From Actinoallomurus liliacearum (lineage in GTDB: Bacteria; Actinomycetota; Actinomycetes; Streptosporangiales; Streptosporangiaceae), in contig NZ_BAABHJ010000011.1 in NCBI RefSeq assembly GCF_039542035.1, positions 62,001 through 126,000 on the forward strand: a stretch of DNA of 64,000 bases, in the 5' to 3' direction. Position numbers and translations under genes: made by a program. Below the pieces are notes generated by a model. The model searched no databases and was not told where the DNA came from. It saw nothing but the letters and a program-made list of their open reading frames with translations. Below, piece after piece: positions 17,845-25,079 of this stretch (position 1 is its first letter; every line of letters begins with the position of its first letter).

Positions 17845-19743
17845 TCAGCGGCCGATCGCCCGCCACGCGGCCTTTCTGGCGGCCGAGCGCGGCGCCACGT
17901 GCAGCCGCCCGTCGGCGCCGAGGGCGCACACCTGCGAGCCGTCCGGCAACGGCGCGGGCACCCCGAGCACCTGATAGGGCGGCGAAGCGCCGACGACGGG
18001 CGGCTCGCCGTCGAGGTGGGACGCGGCCCGGACGGCCAGTGTGCCGTCCCAGACGGCGGACGACATGGCCCGGGAGATCGCCAGGGTCCGGCCGGTCCAC
18101 GGCTCACGGAACATCACCTGGATCCGGTCGCCGACCGCCTCGGCGGCCAGCGGTGCGATCGCGCCCGCCACCGGCAGGGTCCCCGCGAACGCGAGCGGCT
18201 TGCCCGGCTGGCGCTGACGCCACCACAGGATCTGCGAGCGGGTCGCGGCGAACAGTTCGATCGTCCCGGCGTCGGTGACGACCGCGGCCAGGCCGTCCTG
18301 GACGTCGCCGTACCGATGGTGTTTCTTCTTCGGCTGCGGCGAGATGACCTGCTTCAGGTCGACTCCCGGCAGGTCGGTCCACGCGCGGCTCCAGCCGCCC
18401 GTGCCGAGGAACCGGGCGCTCACGCCGCCGCGGCCGTTGCGCACGAACGCGGCGATCATGCCGGAGCCGTCGACCACGGCCACCGGGACGCCGGCCTGGT
18501 TGTGGACCTTCTTCGGATCGGGACGGCCGAGCGACCGCCAGCGCCCCTGGCCGTACGCGACGACCTCACCGGTGTCGGAGCGCAGGCCGAGGACCACCGG
18601 CCCGGCCGCGGCCACGGCCGGGGCGAGGGGGCCGCCCGGGTCGCCGAGTGACCGCGGCGCCGACCAGCCGCCGTTCGTCCGCCGCCAGACGAGCAGGCGG
18701 CCCGCCCCCACCGCGTACACGGCGTCCGTGGCGGTGAAGCCGGTGCCGCGCGGCCACCGGTAGACCATGCGCGCCTCGTAGGCGTCCCAGTGGGGGTTCT
18801 CGGCGTTGATGCGGTAGTCGTGCGCGGAGTAGGCCGCGAACACGCGCTGCTTGTACCGGTTGTCGGCCGCGCTGAGGTTCACCGCGAGATTGCGGACGTT
18901 GTAGTCCCGGTAGTTGACCTGCAGGAGCAGTTGCTCGGGATGGCGCGCGGCGTGGCGCCGTACCGCCTCGGCGGCGAAGTGGGCCGCGGCGATGTGATCG
19001 GGGTGGTCCGCGCTGTACCTCTCGTCCGGCGCCGTGTCCTGGGAGCGCACGACCGTCGGCCGGAAACTCTGCATCAGGCCCGTGAGCGCGCTCAGCACGT
19101 CCTCCCGGCTCAGGCACCGCCGGTACGGCGACCCGTCCGGCGCCTGCGTCCATCCGCACACGTCCGCGTGGTCGGTGGCGCTCCACAGCTTGCCCAGTGT
19201 GTGCCACCCCAGACTGGCCCGCGGGTCACGCCCGTCCGGCACCAGGAGGAACACCAGCCGGATGTCCGGCCGGTCGACGAGGATGTACGAGAGCAGCCGC
19301 AGCGTCCCGACGCTGAGGGTCTCCCGCCGCCAGCGGTTGCGGACGCCGAGCATGAGCGCGTACGCCGCCCGTAGGCCGTTCTCCCGCTCGGCGACGTAGG
19401 CGTTGACGTCGTGGGTGTCCGGCGGGACGCCGGCCTTGCTCTCCCCCGCGCTGAGGTAGACGGTCAGGTGCGGCGATCCGGCCCGCAGCGACTCGGACAG
19501 GTCAGGGGTCATGAAGAGCAGGTCGTCGTCCTCGTGCGCGACGATCTGCAGGTACCGCGAGCGGGCCGCGGGCGTTCCCCGCGCCGCCGCGCCGTGCCGG
19601 TTCGCCGGGCGGCCGGCCCCGCCCTCCGACAGCAGGCCGAGCCCCGTCCCGAGCCCGGCCGCGGCGACCGCGCCCACCAGGAGGAACCGCCGCCGGTCGG
19701 CCCCGGACGAGAGAGGCTCCGAAGCGGGCGGTTCGGTGGACAT
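17845..19743 (-). CDS. Tat-exported PIG-L deacetylase with C-terminal beta-propeller
   Basis: The 632-residue protein has a Tat signal (DRRRFLLVGAVAAAG), an N-terminal LmbE/PIG-L zinc de-N-acetylase domain (about 60-330) and a C-terminal region of repeated propeller-like blades (for example GRWRSLGRPDPKK, LLVWRRTNGGWSAPRSLG). Metal ligands appear as AHEDDD (69-74, a variant of AHPDDE) and SADHPDH (244-250). GGAGG nine bases before ATG 19743 supports the start. Secreted members of this type act on extracellular glycans or glycolipids; the propeller probably binds the substrate. Substrate unknown. Confidence 0.85.
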   Translation of the reverse strand: MSTEPPASEPLSSGADRRRFLLVGAVAAAGLGTGLGLLSEGGAGRPANRHGAAARGTPAARSRYLQIVAHEDDDLLFMTPDLSESLRAGSPHLTVYLSAGESKAGVPPDTHDVNAYVAERENGLRAAYALMLGVRNRWRRETLSVGTLRLLSYILVDRPDIRLVFLLVPDGRDPRASLGWHTLGKLWSATDHADVCGWTQAPDGSPYRRCLSREDVLSALTGLMQSFRPTVVRSQDTAPDERYSADHPDHIAAAHFAAEAVRRHAARHPEQLLLQVNYRDYNVRNLAVNLSAADNRYKQRVFAAYSAHDYRINAENPHWDAYEARMVYRWPRGTGFTATDAVYAVGAGRLLVWRRTNGGWSAPRSLGDPGGPLAPAVAAAGPVVLGLRSDTGEVVAYGQGRWRSLGRPDPKKVHNQAGVPVAVVDGSGMIAAFVRNGRGGVSARFLGTGGWSRAWTDLPGVDLKQVISPQPKKKHHRYGDVQDGLAAVVTDAGTIELFAATRSQILWWRQRQPGKPLAFAGTLPVAGAIAPLAAEAVGDRIQVMFREPWTGRTLAISRAMSSAVWDGTLAVRAASHLDGEPPVVGASPPYQVLGVPAPLPDGSQVCALGADGRLHVAPRSAARKAAWRAIGR

Positions 19744-19847
19744 GCGGCACTGCCTCCAAGATCAGGATAAGTGGTGGCGACCGAACGAGTATCGCGGAAT
19801 GCGAGCACTTCTGGGCGTTGAACGGGTGGTCGTCACGTCGAGTAAGC

Positions 19848-19957
19848 TGGGCGCCGCGAAGGGGAGTAGTCCCGCCGGCCGGTCGTCGACATACTGGAGC
19901 GCCTGAGCGCTCCCGGTGCCCGGGCCCCATGACAGGGGTGGACGAGACCTTCGGCTG
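19848..19957 (+). promoter_or_regulatory. yybP-ykoY-type (Mn2+) riboswitch
   Basis: The leader contains the conserved blocks of the yybP-ykoY manganese aptamer in order: AAGGGGAGTAG at 19859-19869, TCGTCGACATACTGG in the middle, and GGACGAGACCTTCGG near the 3' end. A P1 helix forms from GCCG..GAAGG with CCTTC-GGC. Downstream, CACCGTGAG (19973-19981) pairs perfectly with CTCACGGTG (20000-20008), while an alternative GGTGA/TCACC hairpin uses part of the same bases, giving a switchable expression platform just before the exchanger's ribosome-binding site. Confidence 0.8.
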
Positions 19958-20027
19958 TCGGTGACCGCTGATCACCGTGAGCCGAGGTCCGCTCTCTGTC
20001 TCACGGTGGCCGATCTTCGAGGAACAC

Positions 20028-21098
20028 ATGCTGCACGTCGTGATCCTGCTGGCCTGTGCCATCGCGATCTATTTGTCCTGTGAGTGGTTCGTCAACGCCG
20101 TCGAGTGGCTCGGCGTCCGGCTGAAGGTCGGGCCGCTCGCCGTGGGGACCCTGCTGGCCGCGTTCGGCACGGCGCTCCCCGAGAGCGTCGTGACCTTCGT
20201 CGCCGTGGTGTTCGGCTCGGGCGCCCAGCAGAAGGACATCGGGGTCGGCGCGGCGATGGGCGGTCCGCTGGCGCTGGCCACCGTGGCCTACGGTGTGACG
20301 GGCTTCGTGCTGCTGACGCGACGGCGGAAGGTTCAGGCCGCCGCCCGAACGGCCGCCCCCGTCAGCGCCGGAGCCGCCGCGACCGCGTCTCCCGACCTCC
20401 CGGACGAGGCTCCGCCGCGGGAGGACCTCGGTGACGTCCGCAAGCTCGCCCGCGACCAGCGCTGGTTCCTGGCGATCTTCGTCGTCAAGGTGGCGGTGGG
20501 GCTGGTGGCCTTCGCGTTCAAGCCGTGGCTCGGCCTGCTGTTCTTCGCCGCGTACGCCGTCTACTTCTGGCGGGAGCTGCGCGACGGCGGTGAGCACGGC
20601 GACGGCGCCGACCTCGAGCCGCTGCTCCTGCAGCGCCGTCGCGAGGTGCCCGCGACGTGGGCCGTCGTCACCCAGACGCTCGTCACCCTTGTGATCATCT
20701 TCTTCGCGTCACAGCTGTTCGTGCACCAACTCGACGCGATCGGCCCGATGATCGGCCTCTCCGCGTCGGTCACCGCGCTGCTGCTGTCCCCCATCGCCAC
20801 CGAGCTTCCCGAGATCATGAACGCGATCATCTGGGTGCGGCAGGGCAAGACGCCTCTCGCCCTCGCCAACATCAGCGGCGCGATGATGATCCAGGCCACC
20901 GTGCCGTCCGGACTGGGCATCCTGTTCACGCCCTGGCGGTTCGACCACGCCCTGCTCCTGGCGGGAGTGGTGACGATGGCGGCCATGGTCTACCTGCTGG
21001 CGATGCTGTGGAAGGGCCGCCTCTCCGGGCGGACCCTGACCGTGGCGGCCGTCTTCTACGCGATCTTCGGTCTCTGCCTGATCCCGGTCCTGTCCTGA
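20028..21098 (+). CDS. CaCA-family cation exchanger (sodium/calcium exchanger-like), probable Mn2+ or Ca2+ exporter
   Basis: The 356-residue membrane protein has two inverted repeats typical of Ca2+/cation antiporters: alpha-1 with GTALPESVV (Glu52) and alpha-2 with SPIATELPEIMNAIIW. A hydrophilic loop of about 60 residues (RRRKVQ to RDQRWF) separates the halves. The start at 20028 has GAGGA five bases upstream. The yybP-ykoY riboswitch in the leader suggests induction by manganese, so Mn2+ efflux is the likely role (inference). It ends at a strong convergent terminator. Confidence 0.88.
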   Translation: MLHVVILLACAIAIYLSCEWFVNAVEWLGVRLKVGPLAVGTLLAAFGTALPESVVTFVAVVFGSGAQQKDIGVGAAMGGPLALATVAYGVTGFVLLTRRRKVQAAARTAAPVSAGAAATASPDLPDEAPPREDLGDVRKLARDQRWFLAIFVVKVAVGLVAFAFKPWLGLLFFAAYAVYFWRELRDGGEHGDGADLEPLLLQRRREVPATWAVVTQTLVTLVIIFFASQLFVHQLDAIGPMIGLSASVTALLLSPIATELPEIMNAIIWVRQGKTPLALANISGAMMIQATVPSGLGILFTPWRFDHALLLAGVVTMAAMVYLLAMLWKGRLSGRTLTVAAVFYAIFGLCLIPVLS

Positions 21099-21127
21099 TC
21101 CCGGTCCTGACCGGCGGACCACGGTGA

Positions 21128-21156
21128 GAGTCCGGTCGGCGTCGCCGACCGGACTC
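21128..21156. terminator. Bidirectional terminator between exchanger and thioredoxin genes
   Basis: GAGTCCGGTCGGC and GCCGACCGGACTC form a perfect 13-bp stem with a 3-nt loop. It lies 29 nt after the exchanger stop and 11 nt after the stop of the convergent thioredoxin gene. Confidence 0.88.
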
Positions 21157-21167
21157 CGTCGTTCATG

Positions 21168-21527
21168 TCAGGCCTTCTTGGCCAGGCGGCTGCGCACGTC
21201 GTCCATGTCCAGGGCGCGCACCTGCTCGATCAGGCTCTCCAGCGACTCGGCGGGAAGCGCGCCGGGCTGGGCGAACACGATGACGCCGTCGCGGATCGCC
21301 ATGATGGTCGGGATCGACGTGATGTCGAATCGCACGGCCAGGTCCTGCTCGGCCTCGGTGTCGACCTTGCCGAAGACGATGTCCTCATGCGTGGCCGAGG
21401 CCTCCTCGTAGATCGGCGCGAACATCCGGCACGGCGGGCACCAGCTCGCCCAGAAGTCGACCAGCACGATGCCGTCGCTGCCCGCCGCCTTGTCGAAGTT
21501 CTCGGCGGTCAGGGTCGTCGTGGCCAT
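21168..21527 (-). CDS. Thioredoxin with WCPPC active site
   Basis: The 119-residue cytoplasmic thioredoxin has the active site WCPPC (Cys30/Cys33), not the canonical WCGPC, together with the conserved SIPTIM cis-proline loop. A CPPC dipeptide usually shifts the redox potential and is seen in specialised thioredoxins. Its C-terminus is about ten residues longer than in classic thioredoxin. GAGGAG before ATG 21527 fixes the start. A role next to the Cys-Cys peptide gene upstream on the same strand is possible but unproven. Confidence 0.92.
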   Translation of the reverse strand: MATTTLTAENFDKAAGSDGIVLVDFWASWCPPCRMFAPIYEEASATHEDIVFGKVDTEAEQDLAVRFDITSIPTIMAIRDGVIVFAQPGALPAESLESLIEQVRALDMDDVRSRLAKKA

Positions 21528-21659
21528 TGGAGCTCCTCGTCATCGAATGCCGGCCACCCGTCGGGCCGCCATGTCACTCGACAACACCGCGACGGGGGCG
21601 CTGATTCCAGCACGCCCGCATGACCGGACGGCGCATCGGCATCGCCGTGAACTCGGGGT

Positions 21660-21698
21660 TTGTGGTGGAGTCGCCTCCCGGCGGCCACCCCACCACAA
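21660..21698 (-). terminator. Hairpin downstream of the secreted peptide gene
   Basis: TTGTGGTGG and CCACCACAA form a perfect 9-bp stem enclosing a GC-rich loop. It lies about 50 nt past the stop of the small secreted peptide gene and before the thioredoxin gene. No U tract is present. Confidence 0.45.
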
Positions 21699-21745
21699 TT
21701 CCGAACATCCGCGCTCGTACTACAGAGCAGCGGTTCGGACCTCGA

Positions 21746-21919
21746 TCAGCAGCAGGTGAGGTCGCCCGGTGCGGGCACGGACAGGGCAACGGTTACCGAG
21801 GTGCTCGACCCCGCCGCTCCGGCGGACGCCGACGTGACGGAACCGACGGTTCCGCTCACGATCAGTGACCCGATAGTCGAAACGAAGACCAGGGCTATGA
21901 CCCTGCGCAGACGTGACAT
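21746..21919 (-). CDS. Small secreted peptide, divergent from XRE-TPR regulator
   Basis: This 57-codon frame encodes a basic start (MSRLRRV), a hydrophobic core (IALVFVSTIGSLIVSG) and an Ala-rich signal-peptidase-like site near SASA-GAAG (about residue 33), leaving a mature peptide of about 24 residues that ends PAPGDLTCC. AAAGGA lies about ten bases before the ATG. Its start is only 52 bp from the divergent XRE-TPR gene. The layout resembles RRNPP-type regulator/pheromone pairs. I recognise no family for the peptide itself. Confidence 0.65.
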   Translation of the reverse strand: MSRLRRVIALVFVSTIGSLIVSGTVGSVTSASAGAAGSSTSVTVALSVPAPGDLTCC

Positions 21920-21971
21920 TCTTTCTTATCCTTTCCTGTGGCAGTGTCATTTTCTTCTAGAGGCGGGCGAG

Positions 21972-23270
21972 ATGCCAGGGCAAGAATCACTCGGTGAACG
22001 GATTCGGACTTTGCGGCTGCGCAAGAACCTGTCTCAGGCACAGCTCGCCTGGCCTGAGCTCTCCGACAGCTATGTCTCGCTCATCGAAAGCGGCAAGCGC
22101 ACGCCGGCGCCGAGCATGATCGCGTTGCTGGCCCGCAAGCTCGACTGCTCCGAGTCCTACCTGCTGACCGGCGTGAGCGAGGAGGCGATCGCCGGCCTCC
22201 GGGAGACTTTGCGCTACGCGCACATCGCTCTGGAGAACGGCGCGGCCGACGAGGCGCGGATCCGTTTCGCCGAGGTTTCGGTCCATCCGGCCGTGACCGA
22301 TATTCCCGGGCTCGCACACGAAGCGTGCTGGGGGCACGCCCTAGCGTTGGAAGCGACCGGCGCGCTGAAGGAGGCGCTCGGCGAGCTGGAACGCGCGGCG
22401 GGGATGATCTCGCCCACCACCGAGCCCGACCAGTGGGCGAAGGTCCACACCGCGCTGATCCGCTGCCACCGGCAGCTCGGCGACCTGACGACCAGCATCC
22501 AGGTGGGAGAAGAGGCCCTCGACCAGCTCACCGCGATGGGCGGCCAGTGGAGCGATGCGATGGTGATGCTCGGGTCCACGATCCTCGCGGCGTACATCCA
22601 TCGCGGTGACCTCGCCTACGCGCGCCAGTTCGCCGACATGCTGACCACGCGGGCGGAGGCCATCGGCACGCCCAAGGCGCGGATGGCCGCCTACTGGAAC
22701 GCCGCGTGGGCGGCGGAGCTCAGCGGCGACGCGCCGGGCGCGCTCAGGTTGGCCGAGCGCGCCATCGCGCTCCTGGGCGAGGAGGACGACGCCCGCAACC
22801 TGAGCCGCCTCCGGGGGGCCTACGGTCACTTCCTGCTCTGCGCGCGGCCGGACCGGGCGGCGGAGGCACTCGAAGTGCTCCGGCACGCGCAGCGCGAGAT
22901 GGAGTCCACCGCGACCAGCACCGTCGACCTCGCCTCCTGCCTGCTGCACCAGGCTCGCGCCGAGATCGTGCTCGGCAACCCGGTGGAGGCTGCGAGCCTG
23001 GCCCGGCAGGCGGCCGACCTTCTCGGCGACACCGCGGGGCAGGTCATCGCCGAGGCCTATACGGTGCTCTCCGACGCACAGGCGCGCCTCGGCCTGCGGG
23101 ATGAGGCGGTGGCCGCCCTGTTCCAGGCGGTGGACTACCTGGAGAAGATGGAGGCGCACCGGCCCGCGGCCCGCGCCTGGTTCGACCTGGCGGAGTTGCT
23201 GGGCGCGGCGGGCCAGGCCGACGGCCAGAAGGCGGCCTTCCAGCGCGCCCTCGCCTGCATGGGGCTGTGA
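21972..23270 (+). CDS. XRE regulator with TPR domain (RRNPP-like architecture)
   Basis: The 432-residue protein has an XRE helix-turn-helix at residues about 5-65 (LGERIRTLRLRKNLSQAQLA, DSYVSLIESGKRTPAP) and then about 360 residues of paired helices with TPR character (ALALEATGALKEALGELERA, ARMAAYWNAAWAAELSGDAPGALRLAERAIALL, AEAYTVLSDAQARLGLRDEAVAALFQA). HTH plus TPR is the layout of peptide-sensing RRNPP regulators. GAGGCGG precedes ATG 21972; the long frame upstream is unlikely to be coding because it is antisense to the peptide gene. The His-rich lipoprotein gene follows. Confidence 0.88.
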   Translation: MPGQESLGERIRTLRLRKNLSQAQLAWPELSDSYVSLIESGKRTPAPSMIALLARKLDCSESYLLTGVSEEAIAGLRETLRYAHIALENGAADEARIRFAEVSVHPAVTDIPGLAHEACWGHALALEATGALKEALGELERAAGMISPTTEPDQWAKVHTALIRCHRQLGDLTTSIQVGEEALDQLTAMGGQWSDAMVMLGSTILAAYIHRGDLAYARQFADMLTTRAEAIGTPKARMAAYWNAAWAAELSGDAPGALRLAERAIALLGEEDDARNLSRLRGAYGHFLLCARPDRAAEALEVLRHAQREMESTATSTVDLASCLLHQARAEIVLGNPVEAASLARQAADLLGDTAGQVIAEAYTVLSDAQARLGLRDEAVAALFQAVDYLEKMEAHRPAARAWFDLAELLGAAGQADGQKAAFQRALACMGL

Positions 23271-23313
23271 CCGAGAGACACCGGCAGGGCCGTCGCCTGA
23301 GGGGAAATCGGCT

Positions 23314-23340
23314 GGAACCGATCAACGCCGCGCCGCGTCT
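23314..23340 (+). promoter_or_regulatory. ECF-type promoter before the His-rich lipoprotein gene
   Basis: GGAAC (23314-23318) and CGTCT (23336-23340) are 17 bp apart, resembling promoters of SigE-like ECF factors. They lie about 75 bp before the lipoprotein start. Confidence 0.4.
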
Positions 23341-23414
23341 GTAATCTCGTTCATGGAGGTTTTCTCCGGGGAAGCCGGATGAAGCCTGAAGGTGCGACTC
23401 TCTCGGAGGAAGAC

Positions 23415-23561
23415 GTGAAGGTTCGGCGGATCCGGCTGGCGACGGCGGCGGTCGTGGGGTTCGTGCCGGCGTTGCTGGCACTGTCGGCCTGCGGCCACTC
23501 TCACCACCACGTGGTGCATCACCACGTGGTCGTTCACCATGTGGTGCGCCACCACCACTGA
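23415..23561 (+). CDS. Histidine-rich mini-lipoprotein
   Basis: This 48-residue precursor starts at GTG 23415, with GGAGGA a few bases upstream. The signal peptide (VKVRRIRLATAAVVGFVPAL) ends in a lipobox, LSAC. The 22-residue remainder after the cysteine is built of His and Val blocks (GHSHHHVVHHHVVVHHVVRHHH has 12 His). Once lipidated it would display a metal-binding histidine cluster at the outer face of the membrane. Zinc, nickel or copper capture is the obvious guess, but no family is recognised. It lies downstream of the XRE-TPR regulator. Confidence 0.8.
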   Translation: MKVRRIRLATAAVVGFVPALLALSACGHSHHHVVHHHVVVHHVVRHHH

Positions 23562-23651
23562 AGCCGCGGGGCGGACCGGGGATCTCCCGGCCCGCCCCGG
23601 CTCATTCGCCGTTCCCTATTGACGTACGGGCGGAATCGACTCATCCTCGGA

Positions 23652-23678
23652 GCTTGTTAGGAAACCTTCCTAACAAGC
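23652..23678. promoter_or_regulatory. Palindromic operator upstream of the GH8 gene
   Basis: GCTTGTTAGGAA and TTCCTAACAAGC form perfect 12-bp arms around a 3-bp centre (ACC). It ends 59 bp before the GH8 start codon. The AGGAAA-N-TTCCT core resembles operators of ROK or related sugar regulators, but the binding protein is not encoded nearby. Confidence 0.6.
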
Positions 23679-23737
23679 CGTCGGGAAGTTCCGGCATGCC
23701 GGACCGGCGGCGCAGTGTCCCCTCCGAGGAGCCCGCC

Positions 23738-24991
23738 ATGTTCCACCGAACGGCCCGGACCACTGCCATGGCGACCGTGGTCGCCGCTCTCTCCCTCCTC
23801 CCCATCACCATGACCGGCCCGGTCGCCGGCGCGTCGACCGCCGATCTCCGGCCGGACCGGGCGGCCGCCGTGCCCGCCCATCCCTTCCCCGCGCATGTGA
23901 CCTATCGGACCGGCGTCCTGCCGTCCGCGAGCCAGTCCGCGCGGGACGCCGCCGTCAAGAAGCAGTACGACTCCTGGAAGAGCAAGTACCTGCGCGCCGC
24001 CTGCGGCGGGTACCTCGTCTACGCGACCGGGGACGCGCCGAACAAGGGCACCGTCTCGGAGGCACAGGGCTACGGAATGAACATCGTGCCGTTGATGGCC
24101 GGGTACGACGCGAACGCCCAGACGGAGTTCGACGGTCTCTGGCACGTCGCGTCGACCCACCGCGACTCCCAGGGCATGATGCAGTGGAAGATCGACGGCA
24201 GCTCCTGCAAGTACGCCGACTCGGGCACACCGGACGCCGCGACCGACGGCGACCTGGACGTCGGCTACGGCCTCATCCTCGCCGACCGGCAGTGGGGCGG
24301 GTACGCCACCGCCGCCAAGGACTGGCTCGCCAAGCTCTACGCCGCGGACGTGGCCCCCGACGGGCATCTCAAGTGCGAGGACGACGGGCCGGACACCGAC
24401 ACGCGCCCGTCCGACCACATGCTCGACCACCTCCGCGCCTTCGCCGCGTACGACCCGGCGCACGACTGGAACAAGGTCGTCACCCGCACTGAGGCCGTGA
24501 TCCAGGAGTTCACCGCCAAGTACTCCCCCACCGCGAACCTGCTGTCGGACTTCGTGGTGAACGCGAACACCACCGGCCCGAAGCCGGCCCCCGCCGACTA
24601 CCAGGAGAGTCAGCCGGACAACATCGTCGGATACAACTCCGTGCGCGTGCCGTGGCACATCGGCACCGACGCCCTGCTGTACGGCTCGTCCGTGAGCGTC
24701 GGCGTCGCGACGAAGGAGTCCGCGAGCTACAAGAGCCACGCGGGCGGCGACCCGGCCAAGATCTACCCGCACACCAAGCTCGACGGCACCCCCACCCAGA
24801 CCGACGACCAGTCCGAGGCGGCCAACGACCCGGTCGGGGTCGCCGCCATGGCCGCCGGGGACCAGGGCTGGACCGACAAGCTGTGGAACTTCCTGGCCAC
24901 CAACCCGTACGGCGACACGTACTACGGCGAGACGATAAAGATGCTCGTCTACATCGTCATGGCGGGTGACTACTGGTCGCCCGCCGCCTGA
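23738..24991 (+). CDS. Secreted glycoside hydrolase family 8 (endoglucanase/chitosanase-type)
   Basis: The 417-residue protein has a Sec signal peptide (to about residue 33, VAGA-STAD) and a GH8 (alpha/alpha)6-barrel. The catalytic acid is the Glu in GTVSEAQGYGM and a second acidic site is DGDLDVGYGL, with WHIGTDALLYG and TYYGETIKMLVYIVMAGDYW near the end. GH8 enzymes cut beta-1,4-glucan, lichenan, xylan or chitosan; specificity is not decided here. The start has GAGGAG seven bases upstream. A 27-bp palindrome in the promoter suggests repression by a sugar regulator. Confidence 0.92.
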   Translation: MFHRTARTTAMATVVAALSLLPITMTGPVAGASTADLRPDRAAAVPAHPFPAHVTYRTGVLPSASQSARDAAVKKQYDSWKSKYLRAACGGYLVYATGDAPNKGTVSEAQGYGMNIVPLMAGYDANAQTEFDGLWHVASTHRDSQGMMQWKIDGSSCKYADSGTPDAATDGDLDVGYGLILADRQWGGYATAAKDWLAKLYAADVAPDGHLKCEDDGPDTDTRPSDHMLDHLRAFAAYDPAHDWNKVVTRTEAVIQEFTAKYSPTANLLSDFVVNANTTGPKPAPADYQESQPDNIVGYNSVRVPWHIGTDALLYGSSVSVGVATKESASYKSHAGGDPAKIYPHTKLDGTPTQTDDQSEAANDPVGVAAMAAGDQGWTDKLWNFLATNPYGDTYYGETIKMLVYIVMAGDYWSPAA

Positions 24992-25079
24992 GGCGACCGC
25001 TCCAGCCGGGGCCGCCGCCGAGCGGGCCGCGGCCGGTGACGGGGGTCACCGGCCGCGGCCGTCACGCGTACCGCTCCGG

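Noticed and set aside
17611..17845. T-box riboswitch upstream of thrS
   Set aside because: No T-box sequence (TGGNACCGCG-like), no specifier loop with a Thr codon in a stem, and no U-tailed terminator was found; the leader-peptide model fits better.
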